Shown here: positions 34,725 through 45,630 of the stretch, in pieces
Layout: the number at the start of each line of letters is the position of its first letter
Numbering within the stretch: the stretch's first letter is position 1
From: Welwitschia mirabilis
Taxonomy: Eukaryota; Gnetophyta; Gnetopsida; Welwitschiales
Direction of reading: 5' to 3'
Assembly (NCBI GenBank): GCA_051453625.1
Contig: JBOZIK010000001.1
Span: forward strand, 131,593,157 to 131,657,156
Length of the DNA stretch: 64,000 nt
Notes under the pieces: generated by a model
Databases searched by the model: none
The model's input: the letters and a program-made list of their open reading frames with translations, nothing else
What the model was told of the DNA's origin: nothing
Program-made: the position numbers and the translations under genes

Positions 34725-35924
34725 AACTGATATTAAATCTTTAGGTTAACTTAAATAATACTTAAGGACTTATAAGAATATAAATCTAATTATAGTTTTA
34801 TTGACTTTTCTTCTTACTAATTATAAAGTTAGTTGTAATGATAACAACCTTAATTCCTAATAGCTATATAATTGGTTATATTTCTAACAGTCTTAAATCA
34901 TAAGTAAAATCAATTTTATCCTTCATAATACTAGATTCCAATATAACTTTAACTCCTAGATAAGCATGGATTAAATCATATTTTCTAATAGTCATGAATT
35001 CTATTATAATTATTATTTTTTCTAATCTCTAGATATATATCAAATTACATTTATGTTAATTTCAATAATTATAAAGATTCCACTAATCATAGTCTAGCAT
35101 CTTAATAATCCTAAAAGTTAATTATATCTATGATAGTTCTAAAGTATTCATAAGGTTAACTATAATCCCAAATCCTACATGATTATTATGCTAATAATAT
35201 TTATGATAATTCTAAATCCCTATACTAACTCAAAAGCATGATGAGTTCAAGTCATTAAAGACTCTTTTACCTTATAGCTATAGATGATAATCACATATAA
35301 GAATTTCAATTATCTTAAGAATTTAGGTCAATGAACTTGTATGATTCCTTAAAGAGCTCAACATTTTGTAAAAAAATATAAATACATAAATAATACCTTA
35401 TAAATAGATACCCTTGAAAATGAAAAAAATATTCAACCAAGTTATTCATCCTAATTTATATGATCACACAAATTTACAATGAAAACCCATATTCATAACT
35501 TATAAACCTTATTTATTGAAAATAAAGAAAGGAATTAAACTTGATTATGTACTTTAAGATATAAATAAAGACTCATCAAATCATAGTCATAACCATGTAT
35601 TTTCTAAGACTATAAATATTTCTAGGTTTAACCTTAAATAATATCTATCCTATTTTCAAATATAATCTCATGAAAATTTCCCGTTCTTTGAGATGCCTCG
35701 TCATCATTAATTAAAACTTGAATCTAGATTAGTTGCATTAAGTAATTAAAATCAAGAGAATTCACAAGAGAATCATCAACCTAATGATGGAAATCAACCC
35801 CAATTCAACCTTAATCTAAAAGGATTAATAAATACCTTCATGTAGTTTTTATTACAAACAGTTAATTAAGGTCAAAACCCACAAGTAAACAATGATATCA
35901 ATCAATCTAAGGAAGTGGGGATGA

Positions 35925-36855
35925 AGAAATTAATTTAAATGTTTATTAAGCTAAATCAACTAAAGGTTATAGGAGGTTTCAATCCTTCCAAAGTAGAAGC
36001 ATGGCTAAGTAATGTTGAAAATGTTATACATACCTTAGGATGTGATGAATATGAAAAAGCTTCCTTAGATATTTATATGTTACAAGGAGAAGCTAATCTA
36101 TGATGGACAACAAAAATTACCAATTTAAAAGATCTAAAACTTTCATGGAGGAAACTAGAGCATATCTTTAAGGAAAGGGATATTACCAAGTTTTATATTT
36201 GCTAAAGGATTACAGAATTCTACAATCTAAGATAAGCCCATAATGTGACCATAGCATCTCATAAGTACAAATTTATAGAATTATTAAGATATGTGTTATA
36301 AATGCATCTAGATGAAGAAGCTAAAGCAAATATTTTTATTGATAACATTCTCTCTTTTGTTACTACCAAAGTATTCATGCTTTAGTAGAGGCTGTAGAAA
36401 AGAAGAGATAATAGAACAAAACTAGCAAAAACAACAAGAAATTAAGAAAATAATTCCTCCATGGGGCCATATCCTTAAGGGAAATTAATCACAAATGTTT
36501 TATCAAAATAATAATTGACACATTAATAAAAATAATGTTCATAGCAGTAATAGCAAAAGTACAGATTTTAATTAATGAAAGTAAACTCCGTTAAAAAGAA
36601 ACTAAAATGTTTCTAATCAAAGCTATTCAAGTGATTAACCTTAGATATCCAACTTCTAGTAAACTCCTAGTTAGTATCTGTACCAGAACTAGTATAATGG
36701 ATATTACTACTACTATTGTAAGGGAAATCATAATATAAAAAATGTCCATTATGTTATAAAGACCTTTCTAAAGAACAACTAGAAAAGCCTCAAGGATCCA
36801 AAAGTGTTTCTTAATCAATAAGATGACTTCAAGTAGTAGTAGATAATTAAGGGGT
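35925..36855 (+). pseudogene. Element B gag remnant
   Basis: Collinear with element A gag: KVIGGFNPSKVEAWLSNVEN, then HTLGCDEYEKA and YMLQGEANL, then the same stop at a conserved Trp (ctatgatgg). It keeps one tryptophan (EAWL) that element A lost (EACL), so neither copy derives simply from the other. The zinc-knuckle region (about 36,700-36,760) reads YYYCKGNHNIKNVHY, a decayed CCHC. Stops such as TTTGCTAAA are shared with A. Confidence 0.87.
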
Positions 36856-36857
36856 AT

Positions 36858-37055
36858 AATTTCAAAGCTCTATCATAGAAGGTAAGGCTTTACTTAATAA
36901 TAAAGAAGTAATTATTTTATTTTATTATGGAGTAACACATTGCTTTATATCTCTTAGGATTTTCATAGGAGAAAAATTATGTTATGCTCTACTTGAGGGA
37001 TGCATAGAATTAATAAATGACTCCATTTTCAAAACTATACTTTATTCATAAGTGG
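36858..37055 (+). pseudogene. Element B protease remnant with the same YYG change
   Basis: Contains LLNNKEVIILFYYGVTHCFI. As in element A the catalytic DTG is YYG. The Thr of the GATHSFIS motif is kept here and lost in A. Confidence 0.75.
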
Positions 37056-37389
37056 AGGATATTTTCAAATACAATAAATTGTTATTGACTTAGAAAAATA
37101 TGATATTATTTTGGGTGTAAACTAGTTAATCCAAAATAGAGTAGTTTTAAATTATGAAAAGTATCAAGTAGAAACCATGAATCATGACTAGTAACTAATC
37201 TTTCAAGGTACTTACAAATCGGTAGTGGAGAACTTAATTAATGCAAAGCATATGAAAAGAGAACTTAAGAGGGTATCACAAATTTATATGAAATATATAA
37301 AATAAAGTAGCTTAAAGGAAGGAGGAACCTTAGTAAAGAATATATAAATAGTCCAAGAATATCTTGATGTATTTACAACAGAATTACCA

Positions 37390-38300
37390 GGAATGCCATC
37401 GCTCTGCGAAGTTGAGTTTTCCATTGAATTATTATCAGGAACTAAACCAATTTCTAAGGTAGTATATAGAATGTATCCTATAGAAACAAAAGAATTAAAA
37501 AATTAGCTTGAAGAACTATTATAAAAAAGCTTCATTTATTCTAGCATATCACCATGGGAAGCACTTGTATTATTTGTTAAAAAATGATGAAATACTAAAA
37601 TTATGCATTAATTATACATAGCTAAATAAGGTTACCATTAAAAACAAGTATGCATCAAGAGGGGTGAACTAGCTACTACATCCTCACTCCCTGACTAGTA
37701 GCTTACTCGACATACACCATATGAAATCCCTACTCATTATATAGAAGATTTATATACTGCATGTTCCACATACTCAAGTGGGATGTCCATGTAGCTAGAG
37801 AGAATATATTCATACAGAGCCTATCAGAGTGTAATAGTAAATGTATATGGAGAATATATAACTTTTTGGTCAACTCAAGAAAGTTAAGGTACTCTCAAAA
37901 GTCAATCTGAAGTCTAGATATTATGAAGTTTAAATTAAGGAAGAAGATATTCATAAAATAACATTTATAACTCACTATGGATAGTATGAGCTCACTGTTA
38001 CGCCTTTTAATTTCACTAATGCCCCTATAGTATTTATGCATCTTATAAATTACATATTTCAATCACATCTTGATTTCTTTATAATAGTATTTATTGATGA
38101 CATCCTAATTTAATCTAAGACTTATAAAGAGTATGAGAAACACTTGAGAATAGTATTATAAACCTTACAGAATAATCAATTATATTCCAACATGGAAAAC
38201 TACTCCTTTTGGAAGAAATCTATTCACTTTCTAAGCTATGTGAAATATAAGGAAGGTATATTAGAGCAATTATAAAATGATCAATACCTATAAATATTAC
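37390..38300 (+). pseudogene. Element B reverse transcriptase, interrupted by a 196-bp insert
   Basis: LPGMPSLCEVEFSIELLSGT is followed by SPWEALVLFVKK, with the conserved Trp intact (stop in A). KLCINY and VTIKNKY follow, then the insert (37,655-37,850), then FNQLK-equivalent text and FITHYG. The palm blocks are [14 protein letters not shown] and VFIDDILI, with the same stop before SKTY as in A. A 1-bp loss after VKK shifts the frame. The catalytic aspartates are retained. Confidence 0.88.
37655..37850. other. 196-bp insert within element B RT
   Basis: Homologous to the 28,083-28,276 insert and at exactly the same codon position. It starts tcaagaggggtgaac and has the same ttccac...gtggaa stem. 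The insert predates separation of the two internal regions. Confidence 0.75.
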
Positions 38301-38309
38301 TAAGATTAG

Positions 38310-38865
38310 AAGATTTCTTAGCCTTGCTAGGTACTATCTTCAATTCATCTTAAACTTATCTAAGATAGCTTGTTTATTAACAAGCCTTTTAAAGAAAGAT
38401 AAAGACTTCCAATGGATTAAAAAATATTAGTAACCATTTGATTACCTTACAGAATGGTTAACTAGTACTCCAATCTTAGCAGTACCAAATGATTCAAAGA
38501 CCTTTCTAGCTTAAACCAATGCATCTAGATAAGATCTTGGAGCAATGCTTGAACAAGATAAAAAAGTAATAGCTTATAGATCAAAACAACTTAACACTCA
38601 TAAGAAAAATTATTTAATTCATGATCTTAAATTAGCTACATTAATTTTTTCTTTAAAATCATATAAGCATTATCTATATGGTGTAAAGTTTCAAGATTGG
38701 ATAGATCATAAGAGTTTAAAATACATTTTTACTCAATTAAATTTAAACATTAGGTAAAGAAGATAGATGAAATTTTATGGGATTTGATTTAGATATTTTA
38801 TACCATCAAGGTAAGGGAAATAAGGTTGCAGATGCTCTTAGTAGATGAGATTATCTTACATTAAT
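38310..38865 (+). pseudogene. Element B RNase H remnant
   Basis: A 70-codon frame (38,545-38,757) reads MLEQDKKVIAYRSKQLNTHK, KNYLIHDLKLATLIFSLK, HYLYGVKF, then DHKSLKYIFTQ. It is followed by YHQGKGNKVADALSR, the conserved RNase H-integrase tether, better preserved than in A. The TD of the TDHKSLKY motif reads ID. The copy is interrupted upstream (a stop within the YTDAS region) and after the frame. Confidence 0.88.
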
Positions 38866-38879
38866 CATGAAAATTCAAA

Positions 38880-40080
38880 GCCAAATTTCTACTATTATGT
38901 TAGAAGGATACGAAAAGGATGTAAATTGTCAAAAGGTAAAGGACTAGTTAGAAAAATCAATAGACTCAAAGAGTTTTAGTATTGATTCAGGTGGTATTAT
39001 TAGATTCAAAAAATATTTTTTGTTCCTAATGTAGATAAAATTAGATATGAACTAATATTTGAATTTCATAATCCACCTATGATAGGCCATCATATAGGAA
39101 TTAAAATATATCAAAACATGACATAAAATTTTGGTGGCAAAGGATGAAAAAGGATACAGCAAAATTTGTATCAAGGTGTATTAATTGTTAATAAGTTAAA
39201 GCACAACATATAAATCCAATAAGATTAATTTATCCTAATGATATTACAAAATATAAATGGAATGTAATTTTCATGGACTTTAGTGTGGGACTTCAAAAAA
39301 CCTCAAAGAGATAATAATTCTATTATTATAATAAGTTATAGAGTAATTAAATTAGTACATTTTGTTCAAGTGAAATCTACTTATGATGTCAAGGATATAT
39401 ATAAAGTATATATTCAGAATGTTATTTGGCTACATGGTGTATCTTTAATAATTATATTTGATAAATATTCAAAATTTACTTCTAAGTTTTGACAAGAATT
39501 ACCAATGGGTTTAGGAATCAAGTTAAATATAAGCATTGCATTTCACCCTCAAATATATGGGAAGGTAGAAAGAGTTAATAAAATTTTAAAAGATCTTATT
39601 TGAGCATGTATTCTAGACAATCCTAAGATTTGGAAAGAGTATCTATCATTGGTAAAGTTTGCATATAATAATAGTTATTAAAGTTCAATTTAAAAGGCTT
39701 CATTTAAAGCCTTATCTAGTAGGAAGTTTAGAGCACTTACTTCATGGATATATCCTGAAGAAAGATTAATGATAAGACTCAAAATATTACAAGAAATAAA
39801 AAATAAAAGGATCACTAAAAATAGACTTAAAGAAATAACAAACAAACAAAATATATATGCAAATTATTAAATAAGAGATCTTAAGTTCAAAATGAATGAT
39901 CATGTATTTCTTAAAGTGTCATTAATGAAAGTAGTAATGAGAGAAGTTAAGAGATTAAAATTATATCCTCGATTCATGGGACCATTTGAAATTTTAGAAA
40001 GAGTTGGACCTATTGCATAAGATTTTTCTACTTCTTAAATTATTCCACATGCATGATTTTTTCCATGTAAGTATAATAAG
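38880..40080 (+). pseudogene. Element B integrase remnant
   Basis: Blocks include WNVIFMDFSVG (about 39,258), then IISYRVIKLVHFVQVKSTYD, VIWLHGVSLIIIFDKYSKFT, IAFHPQIYGKVERVNKILKD and finally RLKLYPRFMGPFEILERVG (about 39,950). The D,D-35-E segment lines up with chromovirus integrase (HFLPV..TY, GVP..IISDRDPRFTS.FW, AFHPQTDGQSER). The 39,283-39,492 frame is part of this and not an independent gene. Confidence 0.86.
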
Positions 40081-40330
40081 GAAGTATATTATAGATCCTT
40101 CTGATTTGTTAAATTAATCTCATATTCAAGTGAAATTAGATTTTTCAATAATAGAGAAGACAGAAACAGTGTTAGATCCAACAAACTATCAATTTACAAA
40201 ATAGGGAGATCCATAAAGTAAAGATAAATGGGAGCAATCATAGTCTTAATAAAGATATTTAAGAGCTAGAAGAAACAATGAAAAATAAATAACCAAATCT
40301 TTTTGAATCTCATAATATGTAGTTATGTGT
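40080..40330 (+). pseudogene. Element B chromodomain remnant
   Basis: Follows HMHDFFHVSIIRKYIIDPS-like text. It contains VLDPTNYQF, KDKWEQS-like (the Trp of the ..WE... motif retained) and ETMKNK followed by a stop where A has Tyr-Pro. Collinear with element A. Confidence 0.65.
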
Positions 40331-41237
40331 TCTCAAGCTTTTTATATATCTTGATTCTCAGGAGTAAATTAGTCTAAGTAGGGAAGAATGTCATATCCCA
40401 TATTTTGTAAACCTTATTTACTTAAATATTAAGTATATTAAGATTTTAGTCAAATAATTAATTATCCTTAATTAAGTTCCTTATTACATAAGATGCTATT
40501 TAAAATTAAGCTTAGTTTGTAATCTTTATAATTTACCATGAAAGTGATTAAAATTATTTTAAATATTTTTTATGAGAAAATCTTTCCAAATATTTAAAAT
40601 TAGATAATTCCATTATATAAGGAATTAAAATCATATGATAAGTCTTATACATAGAGAATTTCAAGAGGACAAAATAATATATTTTACATGTTATTTACTC
40701 ATTTAAATTCTTAGTAAATGTGATAGGTATACTATATTATGAATAAATGTTTCCTTATTTGGATTATGTAATTGGGAGATTTTATGCGTTTTGAAATAAA
40801 TGAGCATTTGAACAAGTACATGCACCATTACCCAGAATCAAGAATGAAAAATGAGTAGGTTTACTCTACCATGAGTTTTATGTTCTTGAGATGTGTAAGG
40901 GCACTTTGTTTATAGTATACTCATTGCTTTATTCATTAGAATTAAAGAGTTTATCTCATTGTGCTACATGAGAATTCTTAGATTTGTGCATTTATTCTTT
41001 TGATGCATGTCTTGGATGAACTAAACTTACTAATGAATCTATGAAGGATTAAAAAGCATCAGCATGAGGAAACGATGCATGTAATTAACCTTACTAATAA
41101 AAGTAAGAAGATTACTTATCCTAGTTAGGAGCATGAGTCATAAATATTATATCTTTTTGTACTCTAATGTCAGTTATTAATCATCCCACTTATCAGTGCT
41201 AAATCATGTAATCTTGAGCTATGTACCTTTGTTTATC

Positions 41238-41247
41238 TATATATATA
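41238..41247 (+). promoter_or_regulatory. LTR3 TATA box
   Basis: tatatatata in the same context as LTR1 and LTR2, two bases longer. Confidence 0.55.
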
Positions 41248-41321
41248 GATTATTTACTCTCTTATAAAGAGGAGATACTTTTCTTTTGTTTCATGCAAAT
41301 GCATTTTCTTTTTTCCTCTTC

Positions 41322-41340
41322 CTCTCTCTCTCTCCCTCTC

Positions 41341-41412
<72 letters not shown>

Positions 41413-41947
41413 NNNNNNNNNNNNNNNNNNNNNNNNNNNNNNNNNNNNNNNNNNNNNNNNNNNNNNNNNNNNNNNNNNNNNNNNNNNNNNNNNNNNNNNN
41501 NNNNNNNNNNNNNNNNNNNNNNNNNNNNNNNNNNNNNNNNNNNNNNNNNNNNNNNNNNNNNNNNNNNNNNNNNNNNNNNNNNNNNNNNNNNNNNNNNNNN
41601 NNNNNNNNNNNNNNNNNNNNNNNNNNNNNNNNNNNNNNNNNNNNNNNNNNNNNNNNNNNNNNNNNNNNNNNNNNNNNNNNNNNNNNNNNNNNNNNNNNNN
41701 NNNNNNNNNNNNNNNNNNNNNNNNNNNNNNNNNNNNNNNNNNNNNNNNNNNNNNNNNNNNNNNNNNNNNNNNNNNNNNNNNNNNNNNNNNNNNNNNNNNN
41801 NNNNNNNNNNNNNNNNNNNNNNNNNNNNNNNNNNNNNNNNNNNNNNNNNNNNNNNNNNNNNNNNNNNNNNNNNNNNNNNNNNNNNNNNNNNNNNNNNNNN
41901 NNNNNNNNNNNNNNNNNNNNNNNNNNNNNNNNNNNNNNNNNNNNNNN

Positions 41948-42018
<71 letters not shown>
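41322..42018 (+). repeat. (CT)n microsatellite of LTR3 with 535-N gap
   Basis: CT repeats with two CCT interruptions flank the gap at 41,413-41,947 and end at 42,018. Serine-leucine and arginine-glutamate frames across it are artefacts. Confidence 0.95.
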
Positions 42019-42023
<5 letters not shown>

Positions 42024-45000
42024 TTCTCTTTCTTTGGAGTTTTGAGCTTGAAATCTTGGGGCTAAGGAATTCTTGAGCTTAGATCTTCATCAATATTTAA
42101 CTATTAAGGTCTTACTAATCTTTTCAAGTAATCTCTTTACTGATATTATCCACATGATTTCTTTTTCTATTGAAATAAAGTGATATTTTATTATTCCCTT
42201 CCATTGGCTTCCATCAAGACATTATAGTAAGATATGAGTGGATGTCTTGTGCTTGGTGATGAAGGATTACTAATGGATGATTATGGACAAGTGACTATGG
42301 CATTCACCTTAAAAAAAAAAAGAAAAATAAATTTGGATAACAATGTTTAATTTAGTATTATATTTTTATTTATCATGCATTAGGATCATCTTATTAGGGG
42401 CAAAGTCTAATCCTTAAAAATCTCTTTAGGCTAGTACTCAGTAATGAAAAATCTCAAGGTCATAGTAAATGTTTTTTTTTGAATTGATTTGATTGTTTTT
42501 ATAATTATTTTTCTTTTATAATTGATTTATATTTTAGTAACTAATTAGTTATTATATCTAATATTCTATTGATTTGAGTTATTGCTTAAGAAGTTATAGA
42601 AACTTTATCATTTTTTATGATGGCAAAAATTAAATTTCCAAAATCAAAGCATAGGATAAAAACATGAGATCTTATTAACTAGTAGGTATAAATTATTGAA
42701 ATTTTTTATATAAGTCCAAGATTGTGTTATCAACATGAAAATGTAAAAAAAAGTACTTTTTGTAATGAGTAATTAGTTTTAAAAAATTATTTATTAAAGT
42801 ATGATAGAAAATAAATGTAAAAAATAGTAAGTAAATAATTTATGTTTTTATATCTATATATCAACATATCTGCAAAATTGAGAATTCTAACTTGTAGGAA
42901 ATTTAATAAGCATTCTAGAACATCTTGAATTAATTAAAAAAGCAAAGTATTATGAAAGTATTATGAAAGTTATGATCATTCTAATGTAGTGTAATAGGCT
43001 ATAATTTTAGAAAATTTAATAGTTTCTTTAATTCCAAGATAGTTTAAGTTAGACTCTGAGGAACAAAAAATACTATAATTTATTCTTTTTCTTTATGATT
43101 GATTAATTATTATTTTTTAACTATAATGTTTCTTTAGAGCTTGAAAATGTTATAATTAATGTTTAAATTTATAAAAAAATTATTACATAAAATTTTATAG
43201 TGAAATTAGGTATATAAATTAATCTTATAATAGTGTATTTAACATAAATTATCTATAAGTGGTGTTTATTTGTAAAAATATTTTTTTTACCCTTTTTTTA
43301 GCTTACTTTGAATGTGTATGTTTATAAGTTTTTTCATCTTAGTAGTTTAAGTAACATAAGTAGTCCCTAGCTTATCACTTATTTTTCTTGACTTATACTA
43401 TAGTCATATGAAATATTGGATAAATATTTATATCTTAACAATCATGCTTGCTCTATATTTCATTGTATTTACCTTCTTTGCACCACTCCATGGAGATTGT
43501 CATGTGAGCATAGAAGAATGCTTCTAGGATTAACATAGCTCCATGTATGTTCTAGTTTCTTTAAGTACATTACTTTATATTATTAAAATAAAAAATATTT
43601 CCTTTATTTAGATAGAAAATAAAATATTATTTAGATTCTTATTACTATAATCATGAAAAAAAAGTTCTTGTATGCTTGCTTTTTTTATGGTTGTTTCTAT
43701 AAAGTGAACTAAATAATGATTACAATTATTATAACTAGGTAAATAATCCATTAAATATCCACATTAACTAGAACTATTTTCATGCATTTGTTTGGTGTAT
43801 TTATTGAATAGGACTAAATGAAGACAATTATAATAATGTTCATCCCCATACTTACATTTCATAACTAAGGTGGATTACATGACACTTTTTTTTTTTTTAA
43901 ATAATACCCTTCTAAAAGCAGATTTGATCATCACTCTCCTGTGCTACCCATGTATGAATCTAATTTGACTTAATATCTTGAGCCATTCACATCGATGATA
44001 ATGTTATACCATCTAGAGATGTTTCAAGGACATAGGGGTTATTTGTAAGCACGCATTCACCTCGCATACTTCCTATCACCTCTATTGGGATTAGATCAAG
44101 GTGAAGTAAATTCCTATGGAGTTGTGTCCAACCATATTTATATAGTTTAGAACCTAAATTAGAACCAACTCACATCTGAAGGATGGCTTAATATTAAGTT
44201 AGAATACCATTAATTAGAGTTGGAACCTCTTATTATATTAGTTAGGTATTATCCTTAAAACTTAACTATGTATATTGATCACAAGTTTACATCTCCTTAA
44301 CTATTCATAAGATATCTTTTATATGACATAAAACTAGAAAGAAATGGAGGACATAATCTTATGAAATCACTATTATTTGTAAACCAAAATAATTTAGAAA
44401 TTAATTACAGGAAAATATACAATATTAATATAACATGTCTTTTTTAGAATATGGAAATTCTAATAAAGGATTAAGTAGAATTTGGTTTTAAGTTTTTCTA
44501 TTTCTATTAGGTAATAATATTAGAAAAAAATAAGAAAAACAGAAAAAAATAATGTTTAATTAGGGTAAGAGAAGAGAAGGTTCCACAACTTGTATCTATC
44601 ATTAATGTATGGTAAATAGAAAAATCACCACAGGGATATAAATCTTATCTAGTCAAACCCAAAGTTTACTAATAATACTTGGACTTCCATTTGTAGTATA
44701 GTTCCACTATTTTTGTTCTACAAAGGTATATAATAAGAGCTATTAATAAAGCAGCATAATGATAATGAGTATGAGAGATTAAAAATATATAACAGAACTA
44801 GAAATGAAACATAGCATTCAAACTAGCATAATAACTTCATGAAAAAATATAAGTATTAAAGTAAATTCGTGTAGCTTTTACTTCAATTTGAGCATATTGG
44901 CATAGTCACTTCTATAATAAACATAATACTCATATAGTTCTAGCTTAAGTACAATAGCATAATCATGTCCATCATAGACATGCATGTAATACATCAAAAC

Positions 45001-45429
45001 CATCTAGCCTTCATAGTAAGAATAAAATAAGCATGGAAAGTATAGGTATCTCAAGATATAAAAAATAAAAATTTAGGTTATGCAAGCTATAATAAAAAGG
45101 ATGATCACCAATATCACTTAAAGTAAAAACATGCCTTAGCCAATCCTAATCATAATAAGTATGAGACCCATCAAAACTTGTTATCAAAGTAATGCACCAA
45201 GAACATGTAACACTTTATTATCATAAAATTAAAGGCATATAATTTATGAAATTTCTCATGCTAAATGAAGAATCATCATGCTAGCTTAGTAGCTATCCCA
45301 TACCCAAGAAAGTATTAGAAAGAATTCATAACTAAAAGTCCAATTTCTTATGTAATATGACAATAATATCATTTTAAGTAAGTAAGATATGATATTTATA
45401 GGCTTGAATTAGGGTTTCTAATTAGGATT

Positions 45430-45630
45430 TCTAAGGCCTAATGAGATCATTCTTTAGAATGTCCAAAGTGTACGGGTCATCTATTAGTCATGAGACAATT
45501 TAAGGGGTTCTTATTTAAAGTGCTTCAAATCCTAATAGGGATATTCTTTAGAGTGTTCCAAAGCCTAATGGGGTTATTCTTTAGTTATGGGATCACACTG
45601 AGGGGTTTCTCTTAGAAAATATTCTTGACT
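45430..45630. repeat. Degenerate tandem repeat around cctaatgggg..attctttag
   Basis: Units at about 45,437-45,470, 45,530-45,563 and 45,562-45,600 share cctaat(g/a)(a/g)g(a/g)(t/t)(c/a)attctttag, followed by agtgttccaaag or tagttatggga. The longer unit seems to be about 95 bp. Confidence 0.55.

Larger units (their letters stand above)
20953..44572 (+). mobile_element. Tandem Tekay/Del-type Ty3/gypsy array: LTR-int-LTR-int-LTR
   Basis: Three homologous LTRs (20,953-25,111; 30,820-34,712; 40,389-44,572) enclose two homologous internal regions (25,112-30,819 and 34,713-40,388), all in the same orientation. A primer site follows LTR1 and LTR2 but not LTR3; a polypurine tract precedes LTR2 and LTR3 but not LTR1. 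That is one element length plus a second that shares the middle LTR. Gag, DTG-type protease, RT, RNase H, integrase with PRF.GPFE, and a chromodomain end (KNKYPNLF-like) identify a chromovirus. The very long LTRs starting TGTCATATCCC fit the Tekay/Del clade. All coding is dead. No matching 5-bp duplication is visible at the outer ends. Confidence 0.9.
40389..44572 (+). repeat. LTR3 (right) of the tandem chromovirus array
   Basis: Runs from tgtcatatccc to gggtaagaga and includes a 535-N gap. It is followed by unrelated sequence without a primer site, so it is the outer 3' LTR. Its first 1.9 kb is close to LTR2; beyond about 42,290 it differs from both LTR1 and LTR2 at many positions. Confidence 0.87.
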
